NCBI GenBank assembly: GCA_024710825.1
Contig: JANJUA010000395.1
Location: 1 to 10,067 of the forward strand
DNA from: Solirubrobacteraceae bacterium
GTDB taxonomy: Bacteria; Actinomycetota; Thermoleophilia; Solirubrobacterales; Solirubrobacteraceae
DNA length: 10,067 nucleotides
Reading direction: 5' to 3'
This document shows, piece by piece, positions 4,775-10,067 of the stretch. The notes beneath the pieces were generated by a model. The model saw nothing but the letters and a program-made list of their open reading frames with translations. It was not told the origin of the DNA and did not search any database. The translations under genes were made by a program, and so were the position numbers. The first letter of the stretch is position 1. Each line of letters starts with the position of its first letter.

Positions 4775-5443
4775 ATGGCCGAGCGCGTCCTGATCGTCGA
4801 CGACGACCCCTCGGTGCTGCGGATGCTGGTCCGCACGCTGGCCGCGGAGGGCTACGACGCGGCCGGCGCGCCCGACGGCGGGGCGGCGCTGGCAGAGGTG
4901 GAGCGCTCGGTGCCGGAGCTGATCGTCCTCGACGTCGCGATGCCGGGGCTGAGCGGGCTCGACGTCTGCCGGCGCCTGCGGGCCAAGGGGCTCGGCGTGC
5001 CCGTGCTGCTGCTGACCGCGCGGGACGCGATCGAGGATCGCGTCGCGGGACTCGACGCGGGCGCCGACGACTACCTCGTCAAGCCGTTCGCCACCGAGGA
5101 GCTGCTCGCCCGCGTGCGGGCGCTGCGCCGCCGCGGTACCGGTGCCGGGCCGGCGGCGACGCTGCCCGCCGCCGCGGGGATCGCGCTCGACCCGGAGGCC
5201 CGCACCGCCGTGCGCGACGGCCGCGAGATCGTCCTGACGGCGCGCGAGAGCGCCCTGCTCGAGCTGCTGCTCCGCGCGGGGCCGCGCAGCGTCGTGACGC
5301 GCCGGCGCGCCGTCGAGGAGGTCTGGGAAGGAGCGGCGACCGAGAACGTCGTCGACCGCTACGTCGGCTACCTGCGGCGCAAGCTGGGCGACCCGCCCGT
5401 CATCCACACCGTCCGCGGCTCCGGGTTCGCCCTGCGGCCATGA
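4775..5443 (+). CDS. OmpR/PhoB-family response regulator transcription factor (MprA-like)
   Basis: This 222-residue protein has a complete receiver domain (about 3-115): acidic pocket DDD (9-11), phospho-acceptor Asp53 in VLDVAMPG, Thr81 in LLLTARD, and Lys103 in VKPF. A short linker leads to a winged-helix DNA-binding domain (about 132-222) with the usual LTARESALLELLLRAGPRSVVTRR, the recognition region VVDRYVGYLRRKLG and the wing IHTVRGSGFALRP. On phosphorylation it should dimerise and bind direct repeats about 11 bp apart. The ATG is fixed by the conserved start AERVLIVDDD. Its TGA overlaps the kinase ATG as ATGA (5440-5443), so the pair is translationally coupled. It heads the five-gene cassette, whose LolA-like and ABC genes are the natural targets. 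Closest in style to actinobacterial MprA/CseB regulators; the signal is unknown. Confidence 0.96.
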   Translation: MAERVLIVDDDPSVLRMLVRTLAAEGYDAAGAPDGGAALAEVERSVPELIVLDVAMPGLSGLDVCRRLRAKGLGVPVLLLTARDAIEDRVAGLDAGADDYLVKPFATEELLARVRALRRRGTGAGPAATLPAAAGIALDPEARTAVRDGREIVLTARESALLELLLRAGPRSVVTRRRAVEEVWEGAATENVVDRYVGYLRRKLGDPPVIHTVRGSGFALRP

Positions 5444-6807
5444 GCCTGCGTCCCCGCTCGCTGCGCTTCCGCCTAGCCGGCCTCTCCGCGCTGGCGGTGC
5501 TGGCCTCGCTGGCGGCGCTGGCGGTCCTGGCGACGCTCGTCGTCGAGCGCGAGCTGCGGGACTCGGTCGACGCGGAGCTCGAGCGCCGCGCCGTCTCGGT
5601 CGCCCAGCTCGCGGCGACCACGCCGAGCCTGCTGAGCGCGCCGGGGACGCTCGACGTCGGCTCCGGCGGCCGCTCCGTGTGGGTCGAGGTACGCGACGCG
5701 CGCGGCCGCATCGTCGCCCGCTCCGCCTCGCTCGGCGGCAAGATCCTGCCCGCGGACGGGATCCTCGACGCCGCGCTGCGCGACGCCCGCACCAGCTTCG
5801 CGGACGGTGCGCTCGGCGACGAGCCGCTGCGCCTCTACGCCGCGCCGCTGGCGGAGACCGGGCGCCGCGCGTCGGGCGGCGCGGTGCTCGTCGCCACATC
5901 CGTGCGCGACATCGACGCGACGTTCGCCCGGCTGCGCGAGCTGATCGCGCTCGCGGGCCTCGCCGCCGCCGCGCTCGGCGCCCTGCTCGCCGCGCTGCTG
6001 ACCGCTCACGGGCTGCGCCCGCTGCGCCGCCTCGCCGCGGGCGCCCGCACGATCTCCGAGCGCCCTGACCCGGGCCGCCGCCTGCCGACCGGCGCCACGG
6101 GCGACGAGCTCGAGGAGCTCGCGGTGAGCCTGAACCGCATGCTCGACGCGCTCGATCGCGCTCGCGCCGCCGAGCGGCGGCTCCTCGCCGACGCCTCTCA
6201 CGAGCTGCGCACGCCGGTCACCGCCCTGCGGGGGAACGCGGCCTTCGCGCGCCGCCATGGCGCCGACGCGGGGCTGCTCGCCGAGCTCGAGGCCGACGCG
6301 GACCGGCTCGCCCGGCTCGTCGACGACCTGCTCGCGCTGGAGCGCGAGGCCGGAGCCCGCACGCCGGACGAGGAGGTGGCGCTGGCGGACGTCGTCGACG
6401 CCGCCGCCGAGGGGGCCACCGTCACCGAGCGGGCGCCGCTGGCCGTGCGGGGACAGGCCGGCGCGCTCGAGCGGGCGCTGCGCAACCTGGTCGACAACGC
6501 CCGCGTCCACGGCCGCGGCGAGGTTCGCGTGGCGGTCTCCCGCGAGGGCGACCGCGCGGTGCTGTCGGTCTCCGACGACGGCCCCGGCATCCCGCCCGAC
6601 GCGGCCGAGGCGGCGCTGCGGCGCTTCTGGCGCGGGCCCGACGCCGCCGCCCAGCGCCGGCCCGGCTCCGGCCTCGGGCTGGCGATCGTGGCGGCCACCG
6701 CCGAGCGCCACGGAGGCGAGGTCCGGATCGACGGCGCCACCGTCGCCCTCGTGCTCCCGATTGTCAGAGAGCTCTCAAGACCCGTGCATACGGTCGTCGC
6801 ACCATGA
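5440..6807 (+). CDS. Sensor histidine kinase with HAMP domain (MprB/CseC-like partner)
   Basis: This 455-residue protein starts at ATG 5440, overlapping the regulator stop. Layout: TM1 about 11-34; a sensor region of about 130 residues outside the membrane with no recognised domain; TM2 about 168-188; HAMP about 190-240 (LRPLRRLAAGARTISE to LNRMLDAL); the dimerisation/phosphoacceptor helix with ASHELRTPVTALRG (His254); and the ATPase domain with N-box LRNLVDNARVHG (Asn353), G1 DDGPGIP (379-385), F-box-like RRFWRG and G2 GSGLGLAI (from Gly409). All catalytic motifs are intact. It should autophosphorylate His254 and pass the phosphate to Asp53 of the upstream regulator. The last codons lie in an unusually AT-rich patch (6760-6790) that may be a promoter for the next gene. 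The TGA overlaps the next ATG as ATGA (6804-6807). Confidence 0.96.
   Translation: MSLRPRSLRFRLAGLSALAVLASLAALAVLATLVVERELRDSVDAELERRAVSVAQLAATTPSLLSAPGTLDVGSGGRSVWVEVRDARGRIVARSASLGGKILPADGILDAALRDARTSFADGALGDEPLRLYAAPLAETGRRASGGAVLVATSVRDIDATFARLRELIALAGLAAAALGALLAALLTAHGLRPLRRLAAGARTISERPDPGRRLPTGATGDELEELAVSLNRMLDALDRARAAERRLLADASHELRTPVTALRGNAAFARRHGADAGLLAELEADADRLARLVDDLLALEREAGARTPDEEVALADVVDAAAEGATVTERAPLAVRGQAGALERALRNLVDNARVHGRGEVRVAVSREGDRAVLSVSDDGPGIPPDAAEAALRRFWRGPDAAAQRRPGSGLGLAIVAATAERHGGEVRIDGATVALVLPIVRELSRPVHTVVAP
6761..6794 (+). promoter_or_regulatory. Candidate regulator box and internal promoter for the LolA/ABC genes
   Basis: In a locally AT-rich patch at the kinase 3' end, TGTCA (6762-6766) and TCTCA (6773-6777) form a direct repeat with 11-bp period, the spacing used by OmpR-family dimers. 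The bases between them make a perfect palindrome GAGAGCTCTC (6767-6776). TACGGT (6789-6794) is a -10-like hexamer ending 9 nt before the ATG at 6804, and the repeat covers the -35 position. Autoregulation by the cassette's own response regulator is an inference. Confidence 0.4.
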
Positions 6808-8003
6808 AGATCAGGCATCTCATCCATCACCGCAAGGCGCCGCTCGTGGTCCCGCTCACGGCGGGCGCCTTCGCGCTGGCCGGCGTCGGCGTCGGCGTCG
6901 CGGCCCTCGCCGGCGGCGACGATCCCGTCCCGCCGCGCCAGCCGCTGGCGCAGGCCGTGCAGTCCGCGCTCGGCGCCCCGCAGGTCCAGGGCGTCAGCGC
7001 GCGCGTGGCCTTCACCAACGACCTCGTCAACGCCTCCAACGTGCCCGGCCACGGCGTCAGCCCGCTGCTCGCGGGGGCCGAGGGGCGCGTGTGGGCCGCG
7101 CCCGACGGACGCATCCGCGTCGAGCTCCAGTCGCGACGAGGCGACGCGCAGGTCCTGCTCGACGGCCGGAAGCTGACCGTCTACGACCCGCAGTCCAATA
7201 CGGTCCTGCGCGGCACGCTGCCGACGGACGACGCCGGCGCGCCGGGCGAGCGCAGGCACGGCCCGCCGTCGGTGGCCGAGGTCGAGCGGGCGCTTGACCG
7301 TCTCGCCCGGGGACTGACGATCGCCGGGCCCGACCCGACGAACGTGGCCGACCGCCCGGCCTACGGCGTCCGGCTGTCGCCCAAGCGCGACGGCGGCCTG
7401 CTCGGCGCCGCGGAGCTGGCCTGGGATGCGGCGAACGGCGTCCCGCTGCGGGCCGCCGTCTACGCGCAGGGCGAGCCGGACCCGGTGCTCGAGCTGGAGG
7501 CGACCGACGTCGACTTCGGCCCCGTCGACGACGCGGCGCTGACGATCGAGCCCGCCCCGGGCGCGCGGGAGGTGGCGCTCGACCTGTTGGCCGCGGCCGA
7601 TGGCGCCGGAGGCGAGCGGCGGGAGCCACGCGGCGCTCGCGGCGTCGACGCCGTCTCCGCGAAGCTGCCGTTCGAGCTCTCGGCCCCGGACGAGCTGGCG
7701 GGTCTGCCGCGCCGCGGCGTGCACGAGCTGCGCGCGGACGGCGAGACGGGCGCGCTGGTGACCTACGGCAAGGGGCTCGGGATGATCGCCGTCGTCCAGC
7801 TGCCCGCCGGAGCCGGCGGCGGGGATCCGCTCGCCTCGGCCGGCGGCGCGCCCCTGCCGGAGATCGCGGTCGGCGGGGACACCGGGCGCGAGCTCGCCAC
7901 CGCCCTCGGCACGCTGATCGTCTTCGAGCGAGACGGGGTCTCCTACGTCGTCGTGGGCTCGGTGCCCGCGGCCGCCGCGGAGGCCGCGGCGCGGGGGCTG
8001 TGA
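6804..8003 (+). CDS. Membrane-anchored LolA/RseB-like protein
   Basis: The product has 399 residues. A short basic N-terminus (MKIRHLIHHRK) and one hydrophobic segment (about 12-37) form an uncleaved anchor or signal peptide; there is no lipobox Cys. The exported part has a LolA/RseB-like region (about 47-260): amphipathic strands such as VQGVSARVAFTNDLV, GRVWAAPDGRIRVELQS, AQVLLDGRKLTVYDPQSNTVLRG, then LAWDAANGVPLRAAVYA and PVLELEATDVDFG. A linker rich in Ala, Gly and Arg (about 264-280) leads to a second domain (about 285-399) with VTYGKGLGMIAVVQL and LIVFERDGVSYVVVGSV. LolA-fold proteins bind lipids or lipoproteins; in Gram-positives relatives appear as sensors or ABC accessory proteins. 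Its place between the kinase and the transporter suggests ligand binding or signalling between the two. It overlaps both neighbours by 4 bp. Confidence 0.75.
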   Translation: MKIRHLIHHRKAPLVVPLTAGAFALAGVGVGVAALAGGDDPVPPRQPLAQAVQSALGAPQVQGVSARVAFTNDLVNASNVPGHGVSPLLAGAEGRVWAAPDGRIRVELQSRRGDAQVLLDGRKLTVYDPQSNTVLRGTLPTDDAGAPGERRHGPPSVAEVERALDRLARGLTIAGPDPTNVADRPAYGVRLSPKRDGGLLGAAELAWDAANGVPLRAAVYAQGEPDPVLELEATDVDFGPVDDAALTIEPAPGAREVALDLLAAADGAGGERREPRGARGVDAVSAKLPFELSAPDELAGLPRRGVHELRADGETGALVTYGKGLGMIAVVQLPAGAGGGDPLASAGGAPLPEIAVGGDTGRELATALGTLIVFERDGVSYVVVGSVPAAAAEAAARGL

Positions 8004-8962
8004 TCGCCGTGCCCCATCCCATCGAGGCCCGCGGCCTCGCCAAGCGCTACGGCGACGTGGTGGCGGTCGCCGGCGTGGACCTCACCGTCCGCTACGGCGA
8101 CGTGTACGGGTTCCTGGGGCCCAACGGCGCCGGCAAGACCACGACGATGCGCATGCTCCTCGGGCTGATCCGCCCGACCGCGGGCGCGACGCGGCTGTTC
8201 GGACGCGACCCGCTGCTGGAAGGCGCACGGGCGCTCGACGGCGTCGCGGGCTTCGTCGAGGCGCCGCGCTTCTACCCCTACCTCAGCGGGCGTCGGAACC
8301 TCGAGCTGCTCGCCGACCTCGACGGCGGCGACGCGCGCTCGCGCATCGACGAGGCGCTCGACGTCGTCGAGCTGGCGCCCCGCGCCGCGCACAAGGTCGG
8401 CGGCTACTCGCACGGGATGCGCCAGCGCCTTGGGCTGGCGGCCGCGCTGCTGCGGGATCCGCGCCTGCTGATCCTCGACGAGCCGGCGACGGGCCTGGAC
8501 CCGGCGGGGATGCGCGACATGCGCGCGCTCATCCGCCGACTCGCCGACGGCGGCATCACCGTCCTGCTCTCCAGCCACCTGCTCGCCGAGGTCGACGAGC
8601 TCTGCGACCGCGTCGCGATCGTGCGCTCCGGCCACGTCGTCTACGAGGGCGCCCTCGACGACCTGCGCGCGGCCGCGGGGTCCTCCTACCGACTGACGAC
8701 CACCGACGACGAGCGCGCCGAGCGCGTCGCCCGCGCCCAGCCGGGCGTCGGCGGCGTGAGCCGCGACCCGGACGGCGTGCGCTTCGAGGCCGCCGGCGAC
8801 GAGATCGTCGCCGCGCTCTCCGTCGCGCTGGTGGAGTCCGGCGTGGGCCTGTTGACGCTCGTGCCGCGCACCGCCACGCTCGAGGACCTGTTCTTCGCCC
8901 TCACCGAGGGCCCGGAGGCCGAGGCGCCCGTCGCGCCGCCGGCCGTGGAGGCGGGCACATGA
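8000..8962 (+). CDS. ABC transporter ATP-binding protein (BcrA/CcmA-type exporter ATPase)
   Basis: This 320-residue protein starts at GTG 8000 (GTGA overlap with the previous stop); GTG 8009 is an in-frame alternative. Motifs: Walker A GPNGAGKT (40-47), a Q-loop region reading VEAPRFYPYLSG with Glu instead of Gln, ABC signature YSHGM (136-140) in place of LSGGQ, Walker B LLILDEP with Asp160 and catalytic Glu161, D-loop GLDP, and H-loop His193 in SSHLL. The Glu in the Q-loop and a divergent signature are usual for the bacitracin/lantibiotic-resistance (BcrA) group. A C-terminal extension (about 225-320) has the form seen in the same group and ends in a Pro/Ala/Glu-rich tail. It pairs with the permease encoded next (ATGA overlap, 8959-8962) and should drive export or membrane extraction of a peptide- or lipid-like substrate. 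Confidence 0.95.
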   Translation: MIAVPHPIEARGLAKRYGDVVAVAGVDLTVRYGDVYGFLGPNGAGKTTTMRMLLGLIRPTAGATRLFGRDPLLEGARALDGVAGFVEAPRFYPYLSGRRNLELLADLDGGDARSRIDEALDVVELAPRAAHKVGGYSHGMRQRLGLAAALLRDPRLLILDEPATGLDPAGMRDMRALIRRLADGGITVLLSSHLLAEVDELCDRVAIVRSGHVVYEGALDDLRAAAGSSYRLTTTDDERAERVARAQPGVGGVSRDPDGVRFEAAGDEIVAALSVALVESGVGLLTLVPRTATLEDLFFALTEGPEAEAPVAPPAVEAGT

Positions 8963-9765
8963 CCGCCGCCTATCGGTGGGAGCTGCGCAAGCTCGCCGCG
9001 CAGCGGCGCACGTACCTCGGACTGGCCGGGATGGTGGCGCTGCCGGCGCTGCTCGTCCTCGGGCTGGCGCTGAGCGAGGGCAACCCGCAGGACGGGCTGT
9101 TCGGGCGCTACGCCCGCGAGACCGGGTTGGCGGCGCCGCTCATCATGCTCGCGTTCGCCTCCGCGTTCATGCTGCCGCTGATGGCGTCGCTCGTGGCGGG
9201 CGACATCGTCGCCAACGAGGACGGCAACGGGACGCTGAAGACGATCCTCACGCGCTCGGTGGACCGGGGCGCGATCTTCGCCGCCAAGGCGCTCGCGGCA
9301 CTGACCTACGCCGCGCTCGGGCTGGCGGTGTTCGGCCTCGCGTCGCTCGGGCTCGGCGTGGCGTTCTACGGCCTGGGTCCGCTGCCGTCGCTGTCGGGCT
9401 CGGTGGTCGAGGTGCCGCGCGGGCTGCTGCTGATCGGCGGCGCGCTGCTCGCGTATCTGATCCCGCTCTCGGCGGTGGCCGCGATCGGCGTGCTGCTGTC
9501 GACGGTGACGCGCAACAGCGCCGCCGCCGTCGTGGGGACGCTGCTGCTCGTCGTGCTCCTGTCGATAGTGCAGATCCTCCCGGGGCTGGAGGGCGTGGAG
9601 CCGTTCCTGCTCACGTCGCGGTTCGACGGCTGGCAGGGGCTGCTGCGGGAGCCGGTCGACTGGTCGCCCGTGGTCGAGAGCGCGGTGGTGTCGGCCGCCT
9701 ACGGACTGCCCGCGCTGGCGGCGGCGTGGCTCGTCTTCCTGCGCCGCGACGTGGCCGGCGGCTGA
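8959..9765 (+). CDS. ABC-2 type permease subunit (BcrB-like)
   Basis: This 268-residue integral membrane protein starts at ATG 8959, overlapping the ATPase stop. It shows the ABC-2 layout: a cytoplasmic amphipathic start YRWELRKLAAQRRTY, TM1 about 19-38, a short extracellular loop, TM2 with LIMLAFASAFMLPLMASLVAG, the coupling-helix region GDIVANEDGNGTLKTILTRSVDRG (split here only for description) that contacts the ATPase, then four further hydrophobic segments about 108-133, 155-178, 184-209 and 240-262. The motif E-x-G-x-G-T-L-K before TM3 is typical of ABC-2 permeases. One permease per ATPase implies a homodimer as the pore. It is the last gene of the cassette. Substrate unknown; antimicrobial peptide or lipid export is the family-based guess. 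Confidence 0.92.
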   Translation: MTAAYRWELRKLAAQRRTYLGLAGMVALPALLVLGLALSEGNPQDGLFGRYARETGLAAPLIMLAFASAFMLPLMASLVAGDIVANEDGNGTLKTILTRSVDRGAIFAAKALAALTYAALGLAVFGLASLGLGVAFYGLGPLPSLSGSVVEVPRGLLLIGGALLAYLIPLSAVAAIGVLLSTVTRNSAAAVVGTLLLVVLLSIVQILPGLEGVEPFLLTSRFDGWQGLLREPVDWSPVVESAVVSAAYGLPALAAAWLVFLRRDVAGG

Positions 9766-9796
9766 GGGACGGAGGCGCCGCGCTGCGGTCGACGCC

Positions 9797-9808
9797 GGCC
9801 TCGAGGCC
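9797..9808. repeat. 12-bp palindrome in the gap after the cassette
   Basis: GGCCTCGAGGCC is a perfect palindrome in the 51-bp gap between the permease stop and the convergent pcm fragment. It can fold only as a 4-bp stem with a 4-nt loop and has no T-run, so it is at best a weak bidirectional terminator candidate. Confidence 0.2.
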
Positions 9809-9816
9809 ACGCGGGC

Positions 9817-9951
9817 TCAGACCAGCGGCACGAACCGCACGCCCTCGCGGCGCGAGCGGAGCAGCACATCCCCCTCGCGTCGCACCAGGACGAGCCGGTC
9901 GTCGACGGGGACGACCAGCCTCCCGCCGTCGGCGAGCTGGCGCTCCGGGGG
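9817..9951 (-). pseudogene. pcm: C-terminal fragment of protein-L-isoaspartate O-methyltransferase
   Basis: Read on the minus strand, the codons from about 9951 to the TGA at 9819-9817 give ERQLADGGRLVVPV, a charged strand pair (RLVLVRREGDVLLRSRREG) and the ending VRFVPLV. This is the end of the Pcm methyltransferase fold: the QLADGGRLVxPVG segment, a beta-hairpin, and the diagnostic terminal FVPLV. Pcm transfers methyl from S-adenosylmethionine to isoaspartyl residues, allowing repair of aged proteins. Only about 42-45 of roughly 200 codons are present. The frame hits TGA at 9957-9955, and nothing further upstream in any minus frame resembles the SAM-binding part (no DxGxGxG-like motif). The break coincides with a composition change, so the gene is truncated by an assembly join or an insertion rather than by decay. 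It converges with the permease. Confidence 0.75.
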
Positions 9952-10067
9952 TTGTCACCTGCGTGTCTGCGCGGGCGCGCAAGTGCATGCCGGGGCGCAT
10001 GCCACGGCCATGTTTCAAGAAAAATAGGGCTCCAGCGCCCTTGATGCATGCGCTGTAAGCTATCAAA
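9952..10067. other. Foreign-looking AT-richer tail with short inverted repeats
   Basis: The last 59 bases contain 27 G+C by hand count (about 46%), far below the rest of the window. No coding frame is recognisable. Inverted repeats are AGGGC/GCCCT (10026-10030, 10037-10041) and CAGCGC/GCGCTG (10033-10038, 10050-10055), plus two direct copies of GCATGCC near 9985-10003. The end, with GATAGCTTACAGCGC on the minus strand followed by a hairpin and a run of T, resembles from memory intergenic repeats common in Comamonadaceae (Acidovorax, Variovorax, Polaromonas). That match is a recollection, not a search. Confidence 0.5.

Noticed and set aside
9985..10055. Terminal short repeats as an insertion-sequence end or CRISPR repeat
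   Set aside because: There is no transposase, target duplication or regular spacer pattern; the repeats are too short and irregular.
8970..10058. Plus-strand Arg/Ala-rich frame overlapping the permease
   Set aside because: It is a frame shadow of the ABC-2 permease and extends across the junction without any domain.
9611..10066. Minus-strand frame running from the foreign tail into the permease gene
   Set aside because: It crosses the suspected junction, is in a different frame from the pcm fragment, and is Arg/Pro-rich.

Overview
The window is very GC-rich, almost gap-free bacterial DNA. It looks like an actinomycete-type genome, plausibly Thermoleophilia/Solirubrobacterales. That placement is an inference from composition, gene families (RsbW-like kinase, STAS protein, bacterial eRF1-like protein, LolA-like membrane protein) and short start-proximal TA motifs. 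No rRNA, tRNA, CRISPR array, insertion sequence or integrase is visible.

Layout. (1) 1-360: the C-terminal part of an RsbW/SpoIIAB-like anti-sigma kinase, cut by the window start. (2) 489-1436: a zinc-type cation diffusion facilitator. (3) 1494-1910: a small STAS-domain protein that lacks the usual phospho-serine. (4) 1907-2470, minus strand: a stand-alone nucleotidyltransferase-fold protein, whose stop codon interlocks with that of the STAS gene. (5) 2513-3274: a calcineurin-like metallophosphoesterase, divergent from the nucleotidyltransferase across 42 bp and without any ordinary start codon in front of its first catalytic motif. (6) 3285-3560: a DUF167/YggU protein. (7) 3601-4743: an eRF1-like (baeRF/VLRF1-type) protein that has lost the catalytic glutamine region.

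(8) 4775-9765: five genes forming one tight cassette, each overlapping the next by exactly 4 bp. They are an OmpR-family response regulator, a sensor histidine kinase, a membrane-anchored LolA/RseB-like protein, a BcrA-type ABC ATPase and an ABC-2 permease. The likely reading is a cell-envelope or antimicrobial-peptide stress module in which the two-component pair controls the transporter. A low-GC patch at the end of the kinase gene holds an 11-bp-spaced direct repeat followed by a -10-like element. It could be the internal, regulator-bound promoter of the three effector genes.

(9) 9817-9951, minus strand: the last 42 or so codons of protein-L-isoaspartate O-methyltransferase (pcm). Its reading frame and the base composition both break near 9946-9957. 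The final ~110 bases are much more AT-rich, contain small inverted repeats, and resemble from memory an intergenic repeat common in Comamonadaceae. A chimeric contig end or a foreign insertion is the main explanation.

Several genes share a TA-containing hexamer 6-8 nt before the start codon and lack a well-placed Shine-Dalgarno sequence, which suggests widespread leaderless transcription.
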